From positions 1 to 30,676 of the forward strand of contig DATKKU010000037.1 of NCBI GenBank assembly GCA_035542755.1: DNA of 30,676 nt. Reading direction: 5' to 3'. Below, piece after piece: positions 20,663-29,476 of the stretch. The translations under genes were made by a program, and so were the position numbers. Source of the DNA: RYN-425 sp035542755. GTDB taxonomy: Bacteria; Patescibacteriota; Saccharimonadia; Saccharimonadales; UBA10212. The notes under the pieces were generated by a model, which saw only the letters and a program-made list of their open reading frames with translations, was not told the origin of the DNA and did not search any database. Positions within the stretch are counted from its first letter, which is position 1. Each line of letters opens with the position of its first letter.

Positions 20663-21729
20663 ACAAAAATATCCTTAGGATTTAACGAGGCTTCGCCGGC
20701 CACCGTTATATAGGCCGACTGCTCCAGCTCGGATGGTTTTTTCAGGTGACCAAAGTCAAGATTTTGCCAGGGGTTGAGGGTTTTGGCCGGCAGATTTAGT
20801 TGCTGCGACAGATATTGGTTAATGCCCGGCATGGTCGCACCGCCGCCACTGGTTATAATGTGAGCGATTTTATTCTTGGACTGACCGACGCGGTCATCGT
20901 AATAGCGTGTAATCTTGCGCACTTCTTTAACCAATGCGTCCAAAACCGGTGCAATGGCAGCAGCTATCTGCTGTTGATTTTCACTGACGCCAATGCCGTA
21001 TTTGCTTTTCATTTCGTAGGCCTGGTGTTCGTCTATGCCCATTGCTTCACTAATTAGTCTGGTAATCATCTCGCTGCCGCCAGCCAGGGTGCTGTTGACT
21101 ATCATTGTCTTGTCAAAAACCGCCACATCAATGGCGATTGAGCCAAAATCAATCAGAATGGAAGGCTCGGTATGCGAAGCGTCAGCGATGCCAAATAACC
21201 GCGAAGTCGCGTTCATAGACGGCTCTATAGCTACGGGGTCCAAATCCAGTGACTGCAAAAGTTTAACGTAGCTATCAACTATAACTCTGGGCGCGGCTAC
21301 CATCAGAAGCTCCATATCCTGGGCCGTGCGCGACGAAACCTCGTAATCTATATATAGATTGTCCACCGGCATTGGGATATACTGCTCGGCTTCTAGTTTA
21401 ATGGCTTCAATGATGTCGTCGCTTGGCATTACCGGCAATTTTAGCAAGCGGCTAAAGGTGTGCGAGGTCGGCAGCGAACAAGCTACCCGCCGCGTGTAAA
21501 TTGAGCCGCGTAGGTCGTTTTTAAAAAGAGAATGTACGACTTTGGAGACCTCGTCAAAGTTGCTTATCACACCATTAACGATGGCCGACGAAGGAAACTT
21601 AGCCAGGCCATAACCTGCAACCTTGGGCAGTTTATCGGGCTCAAACTCCAGCTGCATGACCTTTATACTAGAATGGCCAATGTCCAAGCCAAAGAGCGGC
21701 TCGTCATGATAAAAGTTTTCTAGCCCCAT
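20659..21729 (-). CDS. pilM: PilM-like actin-fold ATPase of the pilus machine
   Basis: The 356-aa cytoplasmic protein has the FtsA/PilM fold: GLDIGHSSIKVMQLE (phosphate 1, about 14-28), the MPSDDIIEAIKLEAEQYIPMP segment (about 101-121), ILIDFGSIAIDVAVFD (phosphate 2, about 190-205) and ITSGGGATMPGINQYLS (adenosine region). PilM binds the PilN N-terminus. It heads the PilMNO-99aa operon. TATAAA (21742-21737) lies 7 nt before the ATG, and an extended TGCTATAAT (-10 at 21770-21765) lies 35 nt before it, so the start may be leaderless or short-leadered. Confidence 0.92.
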   Translation of the reverse strand: MGLENFYHDEPLFGLDIGHSSIKVMQLEFEPDKLPKVAGYGLAKFPSSAIVNGVISNFDEVSKVVHSLFKNDLRGSIYTRRVACSLPTSHTFSRLLKLPVMPSDDIIEAIKLEAEQYIPMPVDNLYIDYEVSSRTAQDMELLMVAAPRVIVDSYVKLLQSLDLDPVAIEPSMNATSRLFGIADASHTEPSILIDFGSIAIDVAVFDKTMIVNSTLAGGSEMITRLISEAMGIDEHQAYEMKSKYGIGVSENQQQIAAAIAPVLDALVKEVRKITRYYDDRVGQSKNKIAHIITSGGGATMPGINQYLSQQLNLPAKTLNPWQNLDFGHLKKPSELEQSAYITVAGEASLNPKDIFV

Positions 21730-21810
21730 CCCTATCTTTATATTGGTTATCCTTATTTACCGCAATTATAGCAATTTATAGGCCTTCGCTAAAGTGTTTG
21801 CTTAATACAC

Positions 21811-21834
21811 AAACCCCGGATTGCTCCGGGGTTT
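21811..21834 (-). terminator. Terminator of the major pilin gene
   Basis: A 10-bp stem AAACCCCGGA/TCCGGGGTTT with a TTGC loop lies 25 nt beyond the pilin stop. The tail on the minus strand is TTTGTGTATT, an imperfect U-tract. It separates the pilin transcript from pilM. Confidence 0.75.
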
Positions 21835-21858
21835 ATTATTTTAGTCTCTATTTGCGGG

Positions 21859-22350
21859 TTACTGCAGAGAGTTCTGGGTATAGGTAGTACCGTCTTCTAG
21901 TGATGCGTTGAGCGTGTACTTTATACAGTCGGTTCCGGCGTTGTCACAAGCGTTGCCGTTGCCGTCGTTGGGAGCATAGACATAGCAGTCGGCCGATGCG
22001 GTGCCGTTAAGGATGGCCTCAGGAGGTGTGGCGGTGTTCTTGCACGCGGCGCTAGTAGACCACTTAGGATCTTGCAGCGCGCCCAGGTCTAGACCCTTCA
22101 TGTTGGTTGAAATCCAAGTGCGGTCTTGCATGTTGGCCAATGTTGGATACTTACCATTTTCTGCCTGATAAGCTTCAAGTTGTCCGTGCAGAGCATTAAT
22201 GTCAGTTTTGCGCTTGGTATCTCTAGCTTTGGACTGGATACCGTTATAAGTTACGATTACCAGCGTAGCCAAAATACCGATGACTACGATGACGATTAGC
22301 AGTTCAATTATGGTAAAACCGCTAGCCGCTTTTTTTCTAAAGGAGATCAT
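21859..22350 (-). CDS. Type IV pilin, probably the major subunit
   Basis: The 163-aa prepilin has an 11-residue basic leader, then the PilD site G-FTIIEL with Glu at +5 and the long hydrophobic helix LLIVIVVIGILATLVIVTYN. The globular part has SKARDTKRKTDINALHGQLEAYQAENGKYPT, usual for Gram-positive and CPR pilins, and four Cys near the C-terminus that could form disulfides. It has its own consensus promoter and terminator, unlike the other prepilins, which suggests high expression as the major pilin. No prepilin peptidase is in the window. Confidence 0.93.
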   Translation of the reverse strand: MISFRKKAASGFTIIELLIVIVVIGILATLVIVTYNGIQSKARDTKRKTDINALHGQLEAYQAENGKYPTLANMQDRTWISTNMKGLDLGALQDPKWSTSAACKNTATPPEAILNGTASADCYVYAPNDGNGNACDNAGTDCIKYTLNASLEDGTTYTQNSLQ

Positions 22351-22423
22351 GTTAAGAGCCCACCCTTCTTAGGTTATTTTTGATTATGTTTTTAAGCTAA
22401 AGTGCTTAAGTTCCATGCCCCTG

Positions 22424-22451
22424 ATTATAAACATGAGTAGGTCGTTGTCAA
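22424..22451 (-). promoter_or_regulatory. Consensus promoter of the major pilin gene
   Basis: On the minus strand a perfect TTGACA (22451-22446), a 16-bp spacer and a perfect TATAAT (22429-22424). The leader is about 67 nt and has a small stem-loop TTAAGC/GCTTAA (22392-22397 with 22404-22409). This is one of the strongest promoters in the window. Confidence 0.85.
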
Positions 22452-22467
22452 GACGGTGTTACATCAG

Positions 22468-23688
22468 TTATCCACTGACGTTTTTTGACAGCGATGCGAT
22501 TGGGCCCATTACCGAGGCGGCAATCAATCCCACCAAAGCGCCCAGCAGAATAATCATGACTGGCTCAATGATGCTGGTAAGACTGTCAATCAGCACGTCC
22601 ACCTCTTCATCGTAAAAGTCGGCGACCTTTACTAAAACCTCGCCTATCTTGCCGGTTTCCTCACCAACGGTTATCATCTGTCCGACTATTGGCGGAAAGT
22701 ACTTGGCGTTAACCAGCTGTTTGCCCAGGGGCTGACCATTCTTAACCTCGCTGGCGACATTCATAATTTCTTTTTGGATTACCCGGTTGCCGACGGCCTT
22801 ACTGGTGACTTCCAGGGAGTCCAGGACACTGACACCGGCGGTCATTAACGATGAAAATGTTCTGGCAAAACGGGCAATGGCAATCTTGGCGATAACTTTA
22901 CCGATTACCGGAGTTCTGAGAATCAGACCGTGCCAGCGATACTTGCCCTTTTCGGTGCCGATATAATGTTTGAAAGCAAAAATAAAAATTACCGATAGAA
23001 CAACTATCGGGATGGCATATTTTTGGACAAAGCCGCTTACATTTAAAAGTGCCTGAGAATAAACCGGCAGTTTGGCATTGGGCCCACCAAGGTCCTTTAG
23101 GATGCCATCAATTTTAGGCAGTATAAAAATCATGATGCCAAAAAAGGCAATGATGGTTACGGTCAGAATAACTATCGGGTAGGCCATGGCCGAGCGGATT
23201 TTTTTGCGCATAGAGGCCTCTTTTTCCACTTGGGTGGCAAGGCGTTTTAAAATATCATCCAAAATACCTCCGGCTTCGCCGGCTCGGACCATGTTGATAT
23301 ACACGTCGTTGAATACTTTCGGATACTTGGCCAGCGAATCAGCTAGGGACACGCCGGCTTCTACGTCGTGGTTTACGCCTCGTAAGACTTTTTTAAGATA
23401 GGGGGCTTCAGCTTGGTCGGCCAAGGTTCCCAAGCCCCGCGGCAGCGGTACGCCGGCGCTAATCATGGTTGATAATTCGCGGGTAAAGACAACTACATCG
23501 CGTGACTTGACGCTTTTGCCGCCCAGGCTGAACTTGGGGATGCTGGAGGGGGTGGCCTCTTTTATAGACAGAGGTTTGTTACCCTGAGTTTTTAGGGCGG
23601 TCAGAGCGTCTTCACGACTAGCTGCCGAGATAGTGCCATTTATATGGCGGCCGTCTTTGGCAAGCGCATTGTAGGCAAAATCAACCAT
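22468..23688 (-). CDS. pilC: PilC/GspF-type pilus platform membrane protein
   Basis: The 406-aa protein begins with the YNALAKDGRHINGTISA segment typical of PilC. It has two repeated T2SSF domains (about 70-190 and 270-395), each with VFTRELSTMISAGVPL-like and FARTFSSLMTAGVSVLDSL-like motifs and G-E-TG-KIGEVL. Three membrane regions lie at about 170-195, 215-240 and 375-400. It forms the inner-membrane platform turned by PilB. It starts 3 nt after the pilB stop. Confidence 0.95.
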   Translation of the reverse strand: MVDFAYNALAKDGRHINGTISAASREDALTALKTQGNKPLSIKEATPSSIPKFSLGGKSVKSRDVVVFTRELSTMISAGVPLPRGLGTLADQAEAPYLKKVLRGVNHDVEAGVSLADSLAKYPKVFNDVYINMVRAGEAGGILDDILKRLATQVEKEASMRKKIRSAMAYPIVILTVTIIAFFGIMIFILPKIDGILKDLGGPNAKLPVYSQALLNVSGFVQKYAIPIVVLSVIFIFAFKHYIGTEKGKYRWHGLILRTPVIGKVIAKIAIARFARTFSSLMTAGVSVLDSLEVTSKAVGNRVIQKEIMNVASEVKNGQPLGKQLVNAKYFPPIVGQMITVGEETGKIGEVLVKVADFYDEEVDVLIDSLTSIIEPVMIILLGALVGLIAASVMGPIASLSKNVSG

Positions 23689-23691
23689 TGC

Positions 23692-25458
23692 TTAACGCTC
23701 GCTGGTTACGCGCATTATTTCTTCCAAGGTTGTCTGGCCGCGCAAGGACTTTATAAAACCGTCGGTTTGCATAGTTACCATGCCTTCTTTGACGGCCTCT
23801 TCCTGAATACTCTCGCTGGAGCTGCCGCCGATTACCAGTTTTTGAATGGCGCTGCTCATTGGCAAAACTTCGTATATACCCAACCGGCCCCGAAAGGCTG
23901 TGCCGGTACCGCCGCGCATCCTCCACAAACGAGTAATCTTGGTATCCGAAGTTGACGGGTCGGTGGCCGGACCGATGCTGGAGCGAATGGCCTCAAGTTC
24001 CAGCTGGTGGATTTTTTTCATGTTGGTAATGTCGTTTAGACCAAAAGCTGCCTCAACGCGCTTGGCTGTGACCTCGTCGGGCCTAAAGGCTTCCATACTC
24101 TCCGGTATCAGGCGTCGCACCAGACGTTGGGCCACTACCGCCCGTACGGTGCTGGCAATTAAAAATGGCTCAATGTCCATGTCTAGCAGACGGGGCAGAG
24201 CGGTGGAAGCGTTGTTAGTGTGCAGGGTGCTAAAAACCAGGTGTCCGGTCAGTGCCGCCTGTACGGCCAAGCGTGCCGTCTCACCGTCACGAATCTCGCC
24301 GACCATGATGATGTTGGGGTCTTGGCGGAGCAGCGCCCGAAGGCCGTTGGCAAATGTCATGCCGGCCGTCGGATTAACCTGTACTTGATTAACGCCGGGA
24401 ATTTTATACTCTACCGGGTCCTCAACGGTGCTGATATTGACCGTCGGCTGATTGAGCCGGCTCAAAATACTAAACAGACTGGTACTTTTACCAGAACCAG
24501 TCGGGCCGGTAAACAAAATCATGCCGTGGGGGCGGGTTAGGGCGTCTTCCAGGCGTTCTAAGTTAGCGCCCCAATAGCCGAGTTCTTGCAGAGTTGAGGC
24601 CTTGGTGGATTCATTCAAAATACGCATGACTACTTTTTCGCCGTCGGCAATTGGCAGAGTGCTGACGCGCAGGGCGTACTGGCCGCCGCCGAGTGTTACC
24701 TTAAAACGTCCGTCCTGGGGCGCGCGGCGCTCGTCAATCTTTAGGTTGCTCAAGATTTTTATACGGCTAACTAACGCCGCCAAAACCTTTTTGGGCAGCT
24801 TGTTGGTCTCGCGCAGCTGGCCGTCAATTCTATAGCGGATGCTCACAAAATCTTCGCGCGGTTCTATGTGTATATCGCTGGCGCCCTGCTTGATAGCGTA
24901 TTCAATTAAAAGATTGACGGTTTTAGCTACCGGGCTGTCTTCGGCGACGTCTTCCTCGCTGACTTCTTCCTCGGCCGGCGTGCCCTGTTCGCTGGCGATA
25001 ACTTGAGTCAGCTCGCTGCCGATGTTGCCGCGGTACTGATCCAGAGCCGTCAGAATATTGGAGTGGGTAGCAATGTAGACGTGGATATTGCTGCCCAGCT
25101 GCTTTTGTAAAAAGTTAAAGGCCTGGACATCATCCGGGTCCTCCATGGCCAGGTGCTTGCTGCCGTCCGGTTTGACCTCAAATAAGACGCTGTTGTACTG
25201 CCGGGCAATGTGCTCGGGGATTAAATTAAGTACTTCTTTGCGGACATTGCGTGGATTAATCTCAACAAACGGCACTTCTATTTTGGCGGCGTAAAGCTGA
25301 GTGATTTCCTTTTCACTCAGGGCGCTGCTTTGCAGGATGATGTCCTGCAAGGGTTTTTTGTCAGTTTTTTGCTGTTCCTGAAATCCCCGCAGCTGTTCGG
25401 CGTTAACTTTCGGGCTGTCTTTTAGTAAATCCAGCACCACGCTGTCACTAATACGCAT
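23692..25458 (-). CDS. pilB: PilB/GspE-type pilus extension ATPase
   Basis: This ATPase powers pilin polymerisation. I choose ATG 25458 (588 aa) because TATACT (25470-25465) lies 6 nt before it and inside the longer frame from 25479. It has an N-terminal MshEN-like domain (to about 150), Walker A GPTGSGKST (318-326), the Asp box (near 344-350), Walker B VGEIRDGE (about 386-393) and the His box GHLVFSTLHTN (405-415). The four-Cys zinc motif normally found near the C-terminus is missing: the region reads LWRMRGGTGTAFRGRLG, and I see no Cys in the whole protein. Only pilC follows in its operon; no PilT is in the window. Confidence 0.95.
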   Translation of the reverse strand: MRISDSVVLDLLKDSPKVNAEQLRGFQEQQKTDKKPLQDIILQSSALSEKEITQLYAAKIEVPFVEINPRNVRKEVLNLIPEHIARQYNSVLFEVKPDGSKHLAMEDPDDVQAFNFLQKQLGSNIHVYIATHSNILTALDQYRGNIGSELTQVIASEQGTPAEEEVSEEDVAEDSPVAKTVNLLIEYAIKQGASDIHIEPREDFVSIRYRIDGQLRETNKLPKKVLAALVSRIKILSNLKIDERRAPQDGRFKVTLGGGQYALRVSTLPIADGEKVVMRILNESTKASTLQELGYWGANLERLEDALTRPHGMILFTGPTGSGKSTSLFSILSRLNQPTVNISTVEDPVEYKIPGVNQVQVNPTAGMTFANGLRALLRQDPNIIMVGEIRDGETARLAVQAALTGHLVFSTLHTNNASTALPRLLDMDIEPFLIASTVRAVVAQRLVRRLIPESMEAFRPDEVTAKRVEAAFGLNDITNMKKIHQLELEAIRSSIGPATDPSTSDTKITRLWRMRGGTGTAFRGRLGIYEVLPMSSAIQKLVIGGSSSESIQEEAVKEGMVTMQTDGFIKSLRGQTTLEEIMRVTSER

Positions 25459-25464
25459 ATGCTT

Positions 25465-25470
25465 AGTATA
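25465..25470 (-). promoter_or_regulatory. -10 box (TATACT) of pilB
   Basis: Read on the minus strand, TATACT ends 6 nt before ATG 25458, the same leaderless-type spacing as in other genes. It argues for the shorter pilB start. Confidence 0.55.
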
Positions 25471-25579
25471 GCTTAACATCTACCGGCGCAACCCTAGTTA
25501 TTACGGCTTGTTACCGATAATAACTCTTATGTTCTCTTATAACTTATGGTTAAATAATCTATAAGCGAGTGGGCATTTA

Positions 25580-27151
25580 ATGAAAGACAAAAACAACTCA
25601 GGCTTTACGCTGGTAGAAATAGTAGTTGGCGTATTTATCTTAGCTTTGGTGGCCATTAGTTTTACGGCTCTTTTTACCGGTCTGGTTAATAGCTCGGTCG
25701 TGGCCAAGCAAAAGGCCGTGGCCTCAACGCTGGCCACCAACCAAATGGAGTATTTAAAGTCGCTGCCTTACGACAGCCTGGCCGTAGCCGGCGGCAATAT
25801 TATATCCACCACTTACATACCGGCTACCAGTACTCAAGTGGTCAACGGTGTAAGGTACACCGTCAAAACCGATATCCAGTACGCCGACGACGCTTACGAT
25901 GGCTGCGGCACCTATCAAACCCAGACTATGAAGCAGGAAGAATGCCGCAACTATCCGCCGCCGGCTGGTGCTCCAGCCACCGACCAGGCGCCGTGGGACT
26001 ATAAAGATGCTCAGGTTTCTGTTTACAACCGCAGCGGCACGGTGCTGGCCTCGGTTGATACTCAAATATCGGCGCGCGTTGCCGAGACTTCCAGCACTAC
26101 AGGTGCACTATTTGTAACGGTCATAGACAGCAGCAATAACCCAGTTTTGGGAGCCAATGTTCATCTTGTGAATAGCACCGTCAATCCGGCGGTTGACGCC
26201 AACGCCAGCACCGACCAGTATGGTATAGCCACCTTTTATAAATTGCCGCCCGATAACGGCTATGACTATGTGATTACGGCCTCCCTTAGCGGGTATTCAA
26301 CGCTGGCTACCATTCCACCCTCGGGCAGTCTGGTACCAATCAACTCCAGTCAAAAAATACTCACCCAGCAAACCACCTACTTGACCATGACCATAAAATT
26401 ACAAGGTCCCGACAGCTTGCTACTAGAAACTACCGATGTAAACGGCAACCCGTTGCCGGGTGTCAAGGTTTACGTCAAGGGCGGCTACAAAAAATATACC
26501 CTCAATACCGACACCAGCTATTGTTACGATACAATTACGCCGACGCTTACCGGCTACTGCATTGCACCGCCGCCCACCTACACCAGCCCGGTCACTGACT
26601 CGGGCGGATTAGCCGGTCTTTCTAACCTTGTCCCGGGTCCCTATATATTCTGCGGCGACGCCGGCGCCACTGGTTGTTCAATTGGCGGGACTACATATTA
26701 TTTGGCCGCGGCCGTGCCCTACAGCGGTACCAACATACTAAATCCGGTAAACGTGCCAATCTATAATCCGTCTTCACCTCCGTCTACGACCTACTCCTAT
26801 AACAGCCACAATTACTATCAGAAGGTCAGACTGATGCTGACAACCAGCTCCAGCTTCCCGCGCGTTCTTACTATCTCGCCGGACGACGAAAGCCTGACTA
26901 GCGGCACAATAGCCAACTTTGGCTTTCAGGTTACCGGTGCTAACTTGCCAGTCTCAACAGTCGTCAAATTTAGCCAGGGCGCCAACGTTTACACGGCCTC
27001 GTGCACTGGTAATGGCAGCACAACATTAAACTGCACCGTCAATCTAACCGGTATCTCCACCGGTAGTGCCCAAATTAGCATTTCGGCTAATGGCTTTACT
27101 TTGAATTTGCCAACTAGCCCACTGCAAGGATATCTAAATGTTACGCCGTAA
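25580..27151 (+). CDS. Large minor prepilin with repeated beta domains (PilV/GspI-like), candidate tip adhesin
   Basis: This 523-aa protein has a prepilin start: eight-residue leader, G-FTLVEI with Glu13 at +5, and a hydrophobic helix to about residue 33. ATNQMEYLKSLPYDSLA (about 52-68) matches minor pilins of the PilV/GspI type. The remainder is far larger than usual: a carboxypeptidase-regulatory/CNA-B-like domain at about 175-245, a second at about 278-350, and a TIG-like Ig domain at about 428-510 starting PRVLTISPDD. Eight Cys form close pairs (109/122, 315/327, 358/366, 475/485), suggesting disulfides. Such domains in a minor pilin suggest surface binding. It is first in a three-gene prepilin operon, divergent from pilB. 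Confidence 0.85.
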   Translation: MKDKNNSGFTLVEIVVGVFILALVAISFTALFTGLVNSSVVAKQKAVASTLATNQMEYLKSLPYDSLAVAGGNIISTTYIPATSTQVVNGVRYTVKTDIQYADDAYDGCGTYQTQTMKQEECRNYPPPAGAPATDQAPWDYKDAQVSVYNRSGTVLASVDTQISARVAETSSTTGALFVTVIDSSNNPVLGANVHLVNSTVNPAVDANASTDQYGIATFYKLPPDNGYDYVITASLSGYSTLATIPPSGSLVPINSSQKILTQQTTYLTMTIKLQGPDSLLLETTDVNGNPLPGVKVYVKGGYKKYTLNTDTSYCYDTITPTLTGYCIAPPPTYTSPVTDSGGLAGLSNLVPGPYIFCGDAGATGCSIGGTTYYLAAAVPYSGTNILNPVNVPIYNPSSPPSTTYSYNSHNYYQKVRLMLTTSSSFPRVLTISPDDESLTSGTIANFGFQVTGANLPVSTVVKFSQGANVYTASCTGNGSTTLNCTVNLTGISTGSAQISISANGFTLNLPTSPLQGYLNVTP

Positions 27152-27746
27152 TAAACTCACCTCTCAAGCCGGCTTCACGATAATAGAGCTTAGTGTCGTT
27201 ATGGTCCTGGCGCTGATAGTTTCGCTGACGGCCTACACTGTTTTTAGCACGACGCTGAAGCAGTACTTCGGCTTGCAACAAGACGGCACCGAGTTTACCG
27301 ACCTGGCCGCTCAATCACAAAGAGTTGCCACCGTACTGCGTGGCTCAACCGACATTGTCTCGGCCACCAGTAACGACCTGGTAGTCTACGCATATTTTTA
27401 CCCAAACGACCAATATGTTTCTCAGGTTCACTACTATTTAAATGCCACTTCTACCAGGCTATATGCCGATGTTACGCCAATGACCGCCAACCCACCAATC
27501 GGTGTTTTAATCCCGGCAAACAAAAAAACCTATACGGTAATTGAAGACTTTCACCAGCTGGCCGGAGTCAACCTATTTGTTTACCTAGACGACACCGGCA
27601 ACACCCTTGCCATGCCAATTGCCGATGAGCACACTATTAAGGGCATACAAATTAATCTGGCAGTACCGGCCGACCATCCAACGCCCAATGGCAACCAGCA
27701 AATTTCGCTGCAAGTCAGTTTGCGCAACAGGAAGACAAATCTATGA
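27138..27746 (+). CDS. Minor prepilin (PilW/GspJ-like)
   Basis: The 202-aa protein has a 12-residue basic leader, G-FTIIEL with Glu at +5 and a hydrophobic helix to about residue 38. SQRVATVLRGSTDIVSATSNDLVVYAYFYP follows, typical of PilW/GspJ minor pilins. The rest is a beta-rich domain without Cys. It overlaps the preceding prepilin gene by 14 nt and the following one by 4 nt, so the three are co-translated, as in pilVWX or gspIJK sets. Confidence 0.88.
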   Translation: MLRRNKLTSQAGFTIIELSVVMVLALIVSLTAYTVFSTTLKQYFGLQQDGTEFTDLAAQSQRVATVLRGSTDIVSATSNDLVVYAYFYPNDQYVSQVHYYLNATSTRLYADVTPMTANPPIGVLIPANKKTYTVIEDFHQLAGVNLFVYLDDTGNTLAMPIADEHTIKGIQINLAVPADHPTPNGNQQISLQVSLRNRKTNL

Positions 27747-29383
27747 AGCGTTTTTGGCAACTCAATGCTCAAATAAAAGATGAAACCGGCTTTATCCTGC
27801 CAACTATTCTTAGCTTTATAATTGCCGCCGTAATTTTAGCGGCGGCGGTTGTAGAGGTTATTGACAGCAACTTAACGACCGTCAATAACAATATTCAGAG
27901 GCAACAGGCCTTTAACATTGCCGAGGCCGGCATCAACTATTACCTCTGGCACCTAAGTCATAACGCCACCGATTTTAAAGACGGCAAAACTACGCCCACG
28001 ACTCCGGATCCAAACCTGGGCTACGGCCCTTATGTCCATAACTATGTTGATAGTAACTCTGTTAACGAGGGGACTTTCACCCTATGGATTAAGCCCCAAG
28101 GCAATGGTTCAACCATAGCTACCGTCCGCTCCATCGGCAAGGTCAAGGGCACCAACAGCATCAGGACTATAGATGCCCAAATCGGGGCACCGAGTTTTGC
28201 CAGCTATGCGCTGGCTGGCGATTCGGCGCTATGGTTTGGGCCAGATGAGACGGCGGCTGGTCCAGTGCACTCCAACCAGGGCATTCGTCTGGATGGGCCC
28301 AATACCGACGATGTAACCAGCGCTAATGCGACCTATACGCCTTCTACTCAAGTTGGCGGCGATGGCAATAGCCACCCCGGCGTTTGGTGCAGCCCCACTG
28401 TCACAACGCCGGTTAACTGCAACACTCGGTCTAAGGCAGCTTGGCACTATCCCGTGCCGACAATTGATTTTAATCAGGTAAGTACTAGTCTTTGTTCCAT
28501 AAAAAAGACAGCTTTCGCTGCCTACAGCACTACTGCCAGTTTAGCTAATCAGGCCAATGCCTGCTCTCAGACTCCCAATACTCTCACGCCGTACTATTTG
28601 CCGCAGCGCTCCACTAACGGCAATTTCTCTATAAGCAAGGGCTATTTGATACAGCTCAACGCCAATGGCACCTATGACCTTTTCAATGTTAACGCCGAGA
28701 ACGACACGGCAGCTACCTACTTAAGCGCGCTCAGCGTTCCTGCCGGTAACTGTACTACTCCGGCTTGGGCAGCCTGCGGGGTGGCTCTGCCAAACGCCGG
28801 AGTTATCTTTGCTGAAGATAACGTTTGGGTTAGGACAAATCCTAAGTATCATGGTCGCGTTACAATTGCGGCCGGGCGCTTGGCCACCAACAACAATGCC
28901 AATATTGTTATAGCCGACGACGTAGTTTACTCGGCCAAAGATGGCAGCGATGCGATTGGATTGATTGCCGAAGGCGACGTTTTGGTGGCCCCCTACGCGC
29001 CGCCAGCCAGCGGCGCTTTTACCTTTGAAATTGACGGGGCCCTGCTATCAGAAAATGGTAACGTAGAATACCCGGGCACTTACCGTTCGGACAATCAGGT
29101 TTGCAGTTATAATAATCCGCACAAGACTCGTGGCTGGGTCGCCTCCAACCAAAAACTGCTATTTTACGGCTCGGTTTCTACTCGCCTGACCTGGACCTGG
29201 AACTGGCAGACAAATTCCTGTGGAGACTCGGTGTTTGATAATACCAATGGACTTTACATTTCCGGCATAGAAAACACCATAACCCAGTATGATTACAACT
29301 TGCTTTATGCGCCGCCGCCCAGCTATCCGGTAACGAGTGGCTATAACATTATTTCCTGGCGCGAAGTCTTAACTACGCCCTAA
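27743..29383 (+). CDS. Large PilX/GspK-like minor prepilin lacking Glu5
   Basis: The 546-aa protein has a prepilin-like start, G16-FILPTI, and a hydrophobic helix (17-40), then RQQAFNIAEAGINYYLWHL (about 53-71), the region shared by PilX/GspK proteins. Position +5 is Thr, not Glu; GspK also lacks Glu5 and caps the pseudopilus tip. The large exported part has AGPVHSNQGIRLDG (about 171-184) and a Val/Gly/Asn-rich stretch with IVIADDVVYSAKDGSDAIGLIAEGDV (about 395-420) that looks like a beta-solenoid. Cys occur in close pairs. It ends the prepilin operon, and no terminator is evident before recA. Confidence 0.82.
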   Translation: MKRFWQLNAQIKDETGFILPTILSFIIAAVILAAAVVEVIDSNLTTVNNNIQRQQAFNIAEAGINYYLWHLSHNATDFKDGKTTPTTPDPNLGYGPYVHNYVDSNSVNEGTFTLWIKPQGNGSTIATVRSIGKVKGTNSIRTIDAQIGAPSFASYALAGDSALWFGPDETAAGPVHSNQGIRLDGPNTDDVTSANATYTPSTQVGGDGNSHPGVWCSPTVTTPVNCNTRSKAAWHYPVPTIDFNQVSTSLCSIKKTAFAAYSTTASLANQANACSQTPNTLTPYYLPQRSTNGNFSISKGYLIQLNANGTYDLFNVNAENDTAATYLSALSVPAGNCTTPAWAACGVALPNAGVIFAEDNVWVRTNPKYHGRVTIAAGRLATNNNANIVIADDVVYSAKDGSDAIGLIAEGDVLVAPYAPPASGAFTFEIDGALLSENGNVEYPGTYRSDNQVCSYNNPHKTRGWVASNQKLLFYGSVSTRLTWTWNWQTNSCGDSVFDNTNGLYISGIENTITQYDYNLLYAPPPSYPVTSGYNIISWREVLTTP

Positions 29384-29424
29384 AAGTTTTTAAGCACGAG
29401 CATTTTTCAGCGGACTTGCCTTGC

Positions 29425-29430
29425 TATACT
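29425..29430 (+). promoter_or_regulatory. Extended -10 promoter of recA
   Basis: TGC directly precedes TATACT (29425-29430), an extended -10; no convincing -35. The transcript would start near 29437 with a 40-nt leader that contains AGGGGAT (29460-29466), a weak SD about 10 nt before the ATG. I see no LexA-type box. Confidence 0.55.
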
Positions 29431-29476
29431 ATTTAGTGAACATAAAGCGTTGGGAAGATAGGGGATAAATAAAGCC

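Noticed and set aside
25459..25479. Longer pilB start at 25479
   Set aside because: The seven extra codons contain the -10-like TATACT, and the Met at 25458 fits the leaderless spacing seen elsewhere.
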